Of a stretch of 64,000 nucleotides of DNA, positions 33,071 through 42,900 are shown piece by piece. The stretch's first letter is position 1; each line of letters begins with the position of its first letter. This stretch comes from Ditylenchus dipsaci (lineage: Eukaryota > Nematoda > Chromadorea > Rhabditida > Anguinidae): the NCBI GenBank assembly GCA_004194705.1, contig SADC01000943.1, positions 62,001 to 126,000 of the forward strand, written 5' to 3'. The notes beneath the pieces were generated by a model. It was given only the letters and a program-made list of their open reading frames with translations, did not search any database and was not told where the DNA came from. The position numbers were made by a program, and so were the translations under genes.

Positions 33071-33289
33071 ATTTCGGCACACCCAGAACTGAGCACTAAG
33101 TATCTTAGAAAAAATTCAACTGAGCAAAAAGTCATCTAACAATGAATTCAAATGAGAAACAATTAGTCTTGGAAAGATTTATTTCAAAATAATCGTTCTT
33201 TGACAAAACTATTTCACAAAAAACTTTCTTGTAAATAATTGGTTGTCTTCTCCACCCCTAACCAACCCAAACCATCTAAAAGCACCTTA

Positions 33290-33430
33290 TGCTCCCGAAC
33301 CCCGTTAAGCACTTAGTGACCAGGACCACGAATCGAGGTGCTCTACTCGGGACTGATTGCACCCAGAGAGGTTCGAACCAGCAATCTTGGTTATGAGTAT
33401 ATGGACCTTTACACCGCTCAAACACTCAGA
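33290..33430 (-). repeat. tRNA-derived SINE-like segment
   Basis: On the minus strand GTTTGAGCGGTGTAAAGGTC resembles an A-box and GCTGGTTCGAACCTCTCTGG a B-box, about 40 bases apart as in tRNA genes. No clean cloverleaf acceptor stem was found, so a tRNA-derived repeat is more likely than a tRNA gene. A further B-box-like GGTTTAAATCC lies at ~34275. Confidence 0.5.
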
Positions 33431-33504
33431 ATTATAAAAATAAGGTTTGCGGCAGGTGGATTCGAAGGAGCGACCTAGAATCGCTTAGAACCATATCCAG
33501 TGTT

Positions 33505-34265
33505 ACAACCAAGTGGTCATCCACTTGGATTTTAAAAATTTTCACTTTTTCGGGCCCCAAAACAATTTTGCTGCACTAATTCGAGCATGCTGAAGATGGT
33601 TTGACTATGGTAAAATCACGTTTTATCGAGAAATTTTAGAATTATTGTGAACTCTTGATTTATCAAAATCAAGAATACAGTCAACTCTCGATATAGTGTA
33701 GCCCCAAAAGTTCGTTCCCGCCTTGGGTCCGACACTTTTTTTACCTCGATTTTTGAAGTCTTTTGCCAAATATGATTCGTCAGTCTAGTGCGAAATATCG
33801 CAGGGATTCCGATTTTGCCAGTCGTTTTTGTAAAGGGCAAAAGTTTTGCGAAAAGACCCGCGCCTCTCGATATAGTGTAGTGGTTTTTTCAAAATAAGGC
33901 TACACTATATCGAGAGGCGCGGGTCTTTTCGGCAAAACTTTTGCCCTTTACAAAAACGACTGGCAAAATCGGAATCCCTGCGATATTTCGCACTAGACTG
34001 ACGAATCATATTTGGCAAAAGACTTCAAAAATCGAGGTAAAAAAAGTGTCGGACCAAGGCGGGAACGAACTTTTGGGGGCTACACTATATCGAGAGTTGA
34101 CTGTATACGATAACTCAAAAATTTCTCGATAAAACGTGATTTTACCATAACCAAACCATCTTCAGCATGCTTGAATTAGTGCAGAAAGTTTTTTTGGAAT
34201 CCCAAAACGCAAAAAAATGTTTTTGACCCTGTTTAGGCCCAAGTAAATGACCACTTGGATATCTA
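33505..34265. repeat. Palindromic element split by a Tigger foldback
   Basis: CCAAGTGGTCATCCACTTGG at the left, and ATGCTGAAGATGGTTTGACTATGGTAAAATCACGTTTTATCGAGAAATTT mirrored after the insertion by AAATTTCTCGATAAAACGTGATTTTACCATAACCAAACCATCTTCAGCAT, ending near ATGACCACTTGG. Confidence 0.8.
33678..34103. mobile_element. Tigger-type foldback, 426 bp
   Basis: Ends CAGTCAACTCTCGATATAGTG and complement, TA on both sides (33676-33677, 34104-34105). The arms are near-perfect inverted copies with centre near 33888, and share GTTCGTTCCCGCCTTGGGTC with the other family members. Confidence 0.9.
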
Positions 34266-34901
34266 CCGCCGAGGTTGCTGGTTTAAATCCGCCTGGGAGC
34301 ACACCTTTTTCATATTAATTTTAGATATAAAAAGACAAGCTTTTGACTTTTCAGGTCATTTGGATGAATATACCCCCACTCTGGAGTTACCTGGATATCA
34401 ACCATTCTTTTTATTTTGATTAAACTTTTTCCGGCCCTTCAGAAGGATATCCACCTGGAACGGTGATCAGGTGGCCACACGACCTATTTCTGCAGAAAAA
34501 AACTGACAAATAGGGTTTTTAGGTAAATGGATTCGAACCCCGTGAAATTCCGACTATCTAAATGAAAATTTTTTAGTCCTACCTGAAATTCTTAGTTTAT
34601 ATAGTGTTGTACAGCCAGTTGGAGATGGCCTGTATCGGTGGTATATTATATCGAGGGTCAACTGTATTGGATATTTTATTGATCACTTTGTTCAGTGCGG
34701 AAAGTATTGTTTCTAGAACACTTTAATACTAAAAATTATTTCGGAAACAAATCTTGCCAAAAGCAATTGTTTCTCATTTGAATTTATTGTTAGATGACTT
34801 TTTACTCAGTTGAATTTTTTCTAAGATACTTTGTGCTCAGTTGTGGGTGTGCCAAATTTTCAGCAGCACATTACCTGTCGGAATACGCAAATTTGAAGCT
34901 A

Positions 34902-35158
34902 CCGTATTTTCTGTATTAAGTCCGCCGAGAGAGTTATTGTTCAACCTCAAAAAAATAAGACAATTTGAGGTCGATTTTGAGATTTTCGGGTGCTCAACCG
35001 AAATTTGAAAAGTGGAATCAGGAAAACTCGTAGTAATTAAGAAAACACAAAAAACAGATTGCCAAAACATTTTTTCTACGCTGAGATATGAAGTCTATAT
35101 AGGGGGAGATATTAGAGAGGGTGGAGTTATTGGAGAGGGTTTAATAGAGAAAATACGG
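34902..35158. mobile_element. Pogo-type MITE, 257 bp
   Basis: Ends CCGTATTTTCTGTATTAAGTC and the complement of TTAATAGAGAAAATACGG, flanked by TA. It contains the core GGTGCTCAACCGAAATTTGAA. It lies just downstream of the last recognised chromodomain-gene exon. Confidence 0.88.
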
Positions 35159-35226
35159 TAACAGCTTCTTTCCAAGTGTATAAGACACATTTCTGTTGCA
35201 AACTTTTAGACACAAACAAAGCATAC

Positions 35227-35613
35227 CTAGAGCCCACGGATTCAGGCAATGGATCACACATGACCCGCAATTTAGAAAAGCATCTATTGGCTCTAACACT
35301 TTGCTTATCTAGCTGGCTGTAAGAAGATGGAAGTAGATTGTTAGCGTTAGCCACAATATCAGAGTTGAGTTGACGAAACTTTTCTTTTCTACATTCTTCA
35401 TAGCGGAAGAGCATTTCTGGTACTTGCTAAATTATTTGCTAATTTTTTTGATATTGTTCACAGCTAGTGTAAAATTTACTTTAGCAAGCTGAGATCGAAG
35501 CTCCCAACTGTCATGTTTTATGTCATAACCTTTCCAGTGTACCATTCTATACTCATGTCCATACTGAATGCTGCTGGCAACAATCGAGTCCACTTCATAC
35601 ATCCTACCACGAA
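35227..35613 (-). CDS. Chromodomain protein, two exons, partial
   Basis: Exon A (35613-35480) encodes GRMYEVDSIVASSIQYGHEY, then RMVHWKGYDIKHDSWELRSQ. This is a clear chromodomain: the Y of MYEV, the W of HWKGY and the following Y occupy the aromatic-cage positions, and SWEL matches the family TWEP. A 53-nt intron (GTAAAT...ATTTAG) joins in phase 0 to exon B (35426-35227), reading FRYEECRKEKFRQLNSDIVA and MCDPLPESVGS, ending at AG/GTATGC in phase 2. The frame is intact here. Further exons must exist on both sides. Chromodomains bind methyl-lysine on histone tails in chromatin; they also occur in retrotransposon integrases, but no integrase motifs are nearby. Confidence 0.75.
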
Positions 35614-35849
35614 CTTGAATGAAAAAAATCCTGTCTGAAAACTATGTATACTTATCGTACACGGAATAATTTTTTTTAAATCATAAAATTTTTCACGCTT
35701 TTGCAGATTTTTTGTAATATCCAGAGTCAAATTAGTCTTTGTACAATGATGGGAGAGAGTTATTGAAGTTAAGTAAGTTAAGTAGTAAAGTCAAGTAAAG
35801 TAGAGGGTGGGCAATAAATTGGGTAAAGAGATTTTTTCGAGGATTTTTT

Positions 35850-36030
35850 CAAATGGAAAAATTCCCGGAAAGGAAAAAGTTGTTTTTTTTTGAAAAAAAT
35901 TGCCTTGGTCCCCCTGTTGTTTTGAAAGTGCCAATAAACAACGTTCAAAACCACAGGGGGATCAAGGCAATTTTTTCAAAAAATTAAAAATTTTTTCCTT
36001 TGCGGGAATTTTTTCATTTGAAAAATTCCG
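35850..36030. repeat. Foldback
   Basis: GGAAAAATTCCCGGAAAGGAAAAAG and AAAAAATTGCCTTGGTCCCCCTGTTGTTTTGAA are mirrored by TTCAAAACCACAGGGGGATCAAGGCAATTTTTT and CTTTGCGGGAATTTTTTC, with a ~20-nt loop near 35935. Confidence 0.85.
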
Positions 36031-36158
36031 CGAAACGTTTATGCACCAGAAATTGTGCCGGTTTTAAACGGTCAATATTTTTTTGACTCAATAACCTGAC
36101 TTCTTATAAAAATATTTCTTTCTAAAATACGATTTTAGTTGATCTTCCAGCTCATTTA

Positions 36159-36414
36159 CCGTATTTCCCAAAATTTTCAGATTTTCGGTGGTTTGTAAAA
36201 TAAGAGCCCATGGGCGTTTATTTTACAAACTCCCAAAAATCTGAAAATTTTGGGGTCGATCTCGAAAATTTGGAGTGCTCAACCAAAATCTAAAACGCAG
36301 AATCAGTACAACTCATGACATGAAAAAAATGCGAAAAACAGATCCGCAAAATTTGCTCTGGGCTGAGACAGAGGTCCTCAAAGTTAGGGGTGGGCGCTTA
36401 TTAGAGTAAATACG
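36159..36414. mobile_element. Pogo-type MITE, 256 bp
   Basis: The left end CCGTATTTCCCAAAATTTTC is diverged. The right end GCTTATTAGAGTAAATACGG is typical, with TA on both sides. It has the family core GAGTGCTCAACCAAAATC and an inner palindrome around GAGCCCATGGGCG. Confidence 0.85.
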
Positions 36415-36522
36415 GTATACACTATATCAGCCTAAAAATCCACAAATTTGTGGTCTCAACATTAAAGAATAGTTTTTTTAGATAGGCAATAAAAGAGTTT
36501 AAACATAGTATATAAGGCTTTA

Positions 36523-37525
36523 TCACCACCCGCTTTTTCTTTTAGCCGTTTTGATGATTTTTGGAGAACTTCTCTGCCTTTCAACACTTTCGCCACAAGT
36601 TTCGAGATTCTGGTCCAAAAAATCTAGCTGGGCGTCCTATAAATTTTTTATTTTTATAAAATAATACCAACATAAAAATATTCTATATTGGACTTACACA
36701 TTCTGTAGAGCTGCAATCACTTAAATCACCTTCCGAGTCACTTGGATCTACTAGTTCTATTACCTAAAATTAAAAAAACAATAAATATTTGTAATATTTT
36801 TAGAAAACATACAACGCACCTCAAGTTCTTCTTCTGGCTCTTCCACCCTTTTTCTCTTATTAATTCTGGGACACTCACTAGAATGACCCCGTCGAGTAGT
36901 CAGTCCATCACAGGAGCATTTATTCCAACGAAAATCTTTGAATGTGATCTTAAGCTTCTGTCGAAGTTTTTCTTGGCGTGTCTCAATTTCCGCAAGCTCT
37001 TGACTGCTCGAAGGAGACAAGCTAAGGCTGTCATTGTCATTTTCAAGCTGCTGCTCGGTGACCAAAGCAGAAGATGTCGGGCATTCTTTAGGGTTTTCAA
37101 TTGATTCATATTCAGGGCTCAAAGCGAATAAGCAGCCTCGGAGTCTGGATCGCTTAAGACTACAAGATCAGATATTCTAGGGCTATTCTGAACCAGTTGC
37201 TGACTGAACGAGACAGAGTCATCAGAATGGTCATTAGAGCTGTCGACAAAATCATTCACAACATCGAGCACTGGTGACGTAGAAGAGCTGCATTCTTGAC
37301 TTTGGCACACCGTATTCTTCGTTGGAGTGGTGTATAGACTTTGGCGGGATTGGGGTGAAAGTGGGAATAGGTTTGGAAATACAAGAAAAGTAGTTTCTGA
37401 AGTGATTGCACTGCTGGCTAGGGTTTCTGCAGGTTCTTGTTTAGGGAAAATTCCTATACACACAATTTCATCGTCTTCGTGGTCAAGTATTTCAGGCGGA
37501 GAGCTGAATTGTCTGCAGAATCCAT
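36523..37525 (-). CDS. Acidic/serine-rich nuclear-type protein, three exons, unknown family
   Basis: Exon 1 runs 37525-36820 from ATG (MDSADNSA). Exon 2 is 36763-36698 and reads VIELVDPSDSEGDLSDCSST; exon 3 is 36636-36523 and ends IIKTAKRKSGW-stop. The introns are 56 and 61 nt with good GT-AG sites, and all joins are phase 0. Exon 1 needs two one-base corrections (near 37500 and 37120). It has DHEDDEIVCIGIFPKQE, a Ser/Asp-rich stretch, a short coiled-coil-like segment (QELAEIETRQEKLRQKLKIT), then WNKCSCDGLTTRRGHSSECP and basic NKRKRVEEPEEELE. The CxC-x9-H-x4-C motif may bind zinc; similar short motifs occur in some transposon-encoded helicases. NKRKR and KRKS suggest a nuclear location. I cannot name a family. 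Confidence 0.65.
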
Positions 37526-38219
37526 GAAAGCTGACTAGATGTTGGACAAATAGCAATTACCATGAAAAATTGAGATAAAAAAGTAGCAGAAATAGTTTTT
37601 GCAATCATAAAGGTTAGAGTCTGACCATTATATCTAATAAAGGGTCAGAGAAATCAATAATTATGGTGGGAGAGTATTTGTTTGGCAGAGCAACTGCCAT
37701 GTCTGAGTGCGGGAAAATAAAAGTGCAGACAGCAGTCACACATATTTATCCTAGACAGTTATAGGGTGATTGGCAATTCAAATTGACTACATTTTGAAAA
37801 TTTAATATCAAACAAATCTATTTAGCTTCGTACTATCTTGCATGACACAAAAAGCATTAACATATTTTTAAAGCTTGCCGTTTCATTGATTGTTCTATTT
37901 ACGCTTATTCAAATGAATTTTTAGTGAAATTTTTTAATCCGCTCTTTTTCAGAAAATATTACGTAAAGTTAACCAGCTAGCTATTTTAAAATCTATGGGT
38001 GCAAAAATAATATTAAAAAACGGTACCAACTTTCTCATTTCGTGAAAATGAAGTTTGGCAGCTAAAAAGCAAAATTATTGTGTCTTGAAATAATAAACGC
38101 GGTGTTTAAAGATAAAAGTCTTTCAATTGAAAAGGTTAAAATTTACGAATACCTTGGATAAAATGCGCTAAAATGACCAAATGTCCTTTATTTTATGAAA
38201 TTCTTCTTGATTTAACACT
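37526..38219. other. Upstream flank, no gene seen
   Basis: Probable 5' flank of the gene at 36523-37525. AT-rich with no recognisable promoter element or repeat. Confidence 0.4.
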
Positions 38220-38480
38220 GGAATGCCCGCTTGTCTTATGAGCACATCCTAGTGCAGAATTCCACGCTGAACGTGAAAAAGAAGTTTGGAAAAGTCACTT
38301 TTTTGCGGGTCAGCTGCCTTTCTGAATCCGCCAAGCCCATTTGCTCATGCAACTTCAAAGGGCAGATATCGTCAATTTTTCGTATTGATATATAATTTAA
38401 AAAACCGAGATCATGGGCTCTCTAATAAAATATTATTGAGATATTTATGACAATTGAATGTAAAATTTCAGTTCAAAGAA
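38220..38480 (+). repeat. Family S repeat (copy 1)
   Basis: CACATCCTAGTGCAGAATTCC, AAAAAGTCACTTTTTTGCGG, GGTCAGCTGCCTTTCTGAA and TTATTGAGATATTTATGACAATTGAATG follow the same order as 49310-49660 and, inverted, 50690-51160. Confidence 0.6.
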
Positions 38481-38659
38481 ATAATCGTGTCATTTTTATG
38501 TGTAAAAATGCAAAAAAGAAACTCAAGAAATATAAAATAGGCAAAAAATATATAACAAAGGTCACTCAGTAAATACAGATGAAAAAGTCAAACAGCACAT
38601 CTGATCTGTTCATGATTATATGGTTACTTCTGGGACCTGACAAGTAAGGTTCGAAAATT

Positions 38660-39030
38660 CTGTTAAAGCCATATTGTAGAACATGGTCGATAAGTATAGC
38701 GTAGCCAGACTTATTTTGGCGGACTGCATCAAGATTTTCGAGTTCTAGGTGAAAGAAAAACGAAAAACAAAAAAGAAGCTAATTTTGGATATTTCAGTGG
38801 AGTCTTGTGGAGTCAGAAAGTAAAACGAATTCATAATGATCAAATTTGGCACTTGACAAACAAAACACCGATCATTAGGGTATTTAAGATATTGAAAATT
38901 AAATTTTTTTTCACGGGTTTTTTCGGTTTTCTTTGACCTAGAACTCGAAATATTAGTCGCTGTCCGCCAAAATAGCTCCGGCTACACGATAGGAATCGAC
39001 CATGCTCTATAAGATCACTTTAACAAAGTA
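38660..39030. repeat. Foldback
   Basis: GAACATGGTCGATAAGTATAGCGTAGCCAGACTTATTTTGGCGGAC and TCGAGTTCTAGGTGAAAGAAAAACG are mirrored by CGGTTTTCTTTGACCTAGAACTCGA and GTCCGCCAAAATAGCTCCGGCTACACGATAGGAATCGACCATG. Centre near 38850. Confidence 0.8.
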
Positions 39031-39078
39031 TTCGAATTCGATGGTGCAGTTCGGGCCGTTTCCTTGTAAGTTTTTTAC

Positions 39079-39220
39079 AAGTTTTTGAAAGAAGAATAGC
39101 TGACCAATCCACTGGCGCGTCTAACATTTGTTGAATAAAGCAATGCTCGTGAGTAATGCCTTCTATTGAAAGACAACCCATTGGTTGAAATAAACTAATT
39201 CTTTGTGACCAAAAGATCAA
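39079..39220 (-). CDS. Possible exon, unknown gene
   Basis: On the minus strand an open frame reads FQPMGCLSIEGITHEHCFIQ, then QMLDAPVDWSAILLSK, and ends at a CTT/GTAAAA donor. Amino-acid content looks coding, and a piece of the Q1-exon duplication (CGGGCCGTTTCCTTGTAAG) adjoins it. The acceptor is unclear. Confidence 0.3.
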
Positions 39221-39657
39221 TTAAACTCAAAATGACTTTGGTATCTAAATGTCTAATATTTTTTTGGTATTCACTGGCCTTTATCCAGTTTACAAGTCAA
39301 GTTTAAGTGGCATTATCTTTTGCATTTTTCGGACTAGTGTGCCCATACTTTCAGGTATAACTTTTTAAAAAGAATCTATTTATTTTAAAATTTAAACTCT
39401 TGTGTTCTCTTTTTTGTGCAAAAAATAAGACCAGATCAGATAAATAAAAAAATTTAAATTAGATAAAGTTTAGACTTTAAACAACAATTGCCGTCTGCGG
39501 CAATTTCAAGTTGTCAAATATGCAGCGGCTTTTTTCATATTTCGGGGTAACATTTGATTTTTAATCTTTTTGTTCCCAAATTCCTTGCAATGTGTAGCGT
39601 GCAAGTCTTGAACTAAAATGACCTTATCCAATCCTTCAATAATTCAAGCTTATGTTT

Positions 39658-39699
39658 TTATTGTTCTAGCCGGCCAACGTTTGGCCGGCTAGAACAATC
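39658..39699. repeat. Near-perfect 40-bp palindrome
   Basis: ATTGTTCTAGCCGGCCAACG is followed by its near-complement ending GGCCGGCTAGAACAAT. This is an unusually GC-rich cruciform-like sequence in AT-rich DNA, possibly a minimal foldback. Confidence 0.8.
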
Positions 39700-39977
39700 C
39701 AACAAATTTTTCAAGAAAAAAAACAGCTTGGGATTTCAAGGCATCTTCTCCATATAAAAGAAATTCTTATTGTTGAAAGATTTCTATTCACAGCAAGACG
39801 TTTAAAAAATATTTGCAATATTTATCTGATGTGGTCTGATGATCAGAGCTGTCCACTGACCCAAATTTTGAAACTCGGCATCCACTTTTTTATTTTGCTA
39901 TAAAATTTAGGGCCGGGCTTTGGATAGGTCAGGTCTGATGTCGTCTTTGCTCACATTTAATAATTATTGAAATTTAG

Positions 39978-42900
39978 CTCTATTTATTTGTCACGGCTTT
40001 TTTACCGATTGGATTATACCATCTTTCGATGAAAAATTCGATGTGAGATATCTAGCTCTGGATACGATTCATCTGATAGTTTTTTCAACGCAGACATTCA
40101 TTACTATGGTATATTTTTATATAATATTTTCGCTATTTTTTTTATCTTCTTGGCATTGTCAAACGTTAACCAAAGGCTACTGTAAGGACCCAGGTCCTTT
40201 GGTCCCTACGCAATTTTTGCCTGCTTACAAAATTCATTGTTCCTTATATATTTTTCTTTGAATAATTTTTGCAAAATTTTCGACGTTTAGAAAATCCAAC
40301 GCAACTTTTTCATCCAAAACGATAAAAGCAGGATTGTAGCCTCTGTATTTTACTATAAACAACTCTCAAAAAACAGTTTTATTGAGTGCCTGTCGAGATA
40401 CAGCTCTTTGAAGTTTTCAAATCATGAGGGAAAATAAGTATAGATCCCAAAGTCAAGGGGATCGCCTTATTAGGGGAAATATGGTAATTCCCTGTTGTGA
40501 AGAAGAAATTTAGAGCAAAAAATGGAAAGGAAAGATCAAAAAAGGAAAGATCAGAAAGATCAAACCCTCCAGTAAAGATCAAATTGTTTAATTTCGTTTA
40601 AAGACTTGTTCAGAAACTAATTAGGAAACTTTTAACAAATTGCAGGTGTTTTTTATGTATTGGCAATTTGATGGAACCGTAAATTTTATCATGCAACTTC
40701 TAGAAGACAGCTTAGAGATCAGAATCAATAAAGATATTTCAGTAATAGAGATAGTCGAAAGAACACAGAAGAAGCACAAAATGACCAATTTGCTTGTTTG
40801 TGTACTTTTCCTCGATCGTCATTATGACAATTGCTACAGCAGCTATTAACACTTATTTTATTATGGCAGCGTGGGAGAAGATTATCTCAGAACCAAATGT
40901 CTGTTTTTTTGGTATTTAACTTAACTTGCTGAGAAACTTTTTAAAATATTTTTAAAAAACGATTTTATTGGTGATTTTGTTGCGCACGGGACGACGTTCG
41001 GACCTATATCATTCACATCACGCAAGTAACCATAATAGATTGAAATTCCGTCTTGAAATTCTACTAATCAGATTCCAGGATCCTGATTCCAAAATAAATT
41101 GAATTTCTAGCGACAATTATATTTTTTATTAAAATTCACCATTGTTTGCCTTTTTGTAAAAAATTTCATTTTCCACCCAAATCTGATTTTTCGGAATTTT
41201 TGTCGAAATTTAGAAACACATACCGTATTTTCTCATAAAACGGTAAATTCATCGGCGGTGAATTCATCGACAGGTGAATTCATCGACAATTTGGCGTTTT
41301 GTTTGATATTGCTTGTACCTTTCACGGTTTATAAGGCTAAAGGTTCGAATCCCGGTGGCAGCAAACATGATTTTCTTGACGAAAATAGGGTTTAAAGGTC
41401 CAGGAAGCCTCAGGATGGTTAAGTTAAGTCCACATTCTACTACTGTTAAAGGTGGGGGGGGGTTTGGAACTTCCTATGGATGCGATCTTCCTACCATTTG
41501 GCATAATGCCAAATGAGGAAAATGCCGAATGCAAACTACCCTTCGGCAAAATGCCAAACGGTAAAAATGCCCAATGGTAAAAATGACTAACGGTAAAAAT
41601 GTTGGGCGTTTTTACCATTGGGCATTTTTACCGTTCGGCATTTTGCCGCAGTGTAATTTGCATTAGGCATTTTCCTAATTTTGCATTATACCAAATGGTA
41701 AGAAGATCGCAATCCTTCCTATACGCATCGCCTTAGGTCACAGGTTCGACTACCACTGGCTGTAAACCATATTTGTTTTCTCCTTTTATTCACAAGTTTA
41801 GTGTCAAAAAGATCCTCACACTCTTGGCTATCCAATAAGACTATCAGCACAAGCTTTTACACCAACCGGAGCTTGTAGCCAGGCTAAATAGGCCAAATTT
41901 CCGAAAATCGATGGTTTTCGGGGTTTTTCTTTGACTGGTTTCACTAAAAATTTCTGACTTTTTTCTACAATTCACAAGTTTCATACAGCATAATTTAGCC
42001 AAGACCCTAGGCTTTCATTTGAGCTATCAACAGAGAAAAAGTAAGTATAAAGGTGGAGCTAGAATTCTATGACATCCTACCCGGGACTATCTAAGAACTT
42101 TCCGGTAGTATCCTGGAGCTGACGTTTACTCATTTACTGACATACTCAATTGCAACCTCATACTCAAAATGCAGCCCTGCTTCTTGGCGTCATTTTCAGT
42201 ATATAGTTGTTAACTAGCATCTGAATTAAAATTGCAAAAAAACGTCAGTGACAAAATAATAAAGGCGATGCGCATAGGAAGTCCCCCCTTTTAATAACCT
42301 TTTTCAGAATGGTCGAATTAGTATAGAAAACAAGTTTTAAAACCTGAAAAACAACAAAAATTGCACCAAGTGGATGACCATTGGTTTGGTTAGTGCATGG
42401 ATTATCCAGTAGAACTGAGGTGGATTAGAGAAAAACATTTTGAATAAAAAGGGATGAACTAAAAGCCATAAAACAAACGCCAAAATGTCGATGAATTCAC
42501 TTGTCGATGAATTCGCCTGTCGATCAATTCACCTTTCGATGTATTCACCATCGATGAATTTACCGTCGAGGAATTCACCTAATGCCTATTTCCTCTAATA
42601 GAAGCCCCCTTGTTCAAAATCGTGTTTTTGGCATTGTGTTTTTGATTTGTTTTTTTAAGACTGCTCTAAAGCAAGTCAGCACTCATTTTGTAGCTCATCT
42701 CACTGGCTACAAAATGAGCAGTGACTTGCCTATTAGCAGTTTAAAAAATAGGTCAAAAACGCACTGCCACAAACACGATTTTGAACAAGGGGGCTTCTAT
42801 TAGAGGAAATACGGTATCCAAATCAACTCAGTAGGGTTTTCACAGGACGCATCATCCACTCATGTCTTCTTCGCCAGTTCCTTAAGAACACACACAACAA

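Larger units (their letters stand above)
33075..34860. repeat. Large inverted repeat element (~1.8 kb) with nested insertions
   Basis: The left arm (GGCACACCCAGAACTGAGCA, AAAAAGTCATCTAACAATGAATTCAAATGAGAAACAATT) is mirrored by the right arm (AATTGTTTCTCATTTGAATTTATTGTTAGATGACTTTTT, TGCTCAGTTGTGGGTGTGCC). Between the arms are tRNA-like SINE segments (33290-33430, 34240-34330) and a second palindrome (33505-34265) that holds a Tigger foldback at its centre. This gives three levels of nesting. Confidence 0.75.
41223..42814. mobile_element. Pogo-type MITE split by a hAT-like element
   Basis: TA-CCGTATTTTCTC (41221-41234) and, after the insertion, TATTTCCTCTAATAGAAGCC to GGCTTCTATTAGAGGAAATACGG-TA (42587-42816). 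Without the insertion it would be ~240 bp. Its core (TTCAAAATCGTGTTTTTGGCATTGTG, GTAGCTCATCTCACTGGC) is shared with the element at 47340-47575. Confidence 0.8.

Noticed and set aside
36742..37104. 120-codon plus-strand frame
   Set aside because: Antisense shadow of the well-spliced minus-strand gene at 36523-37525.
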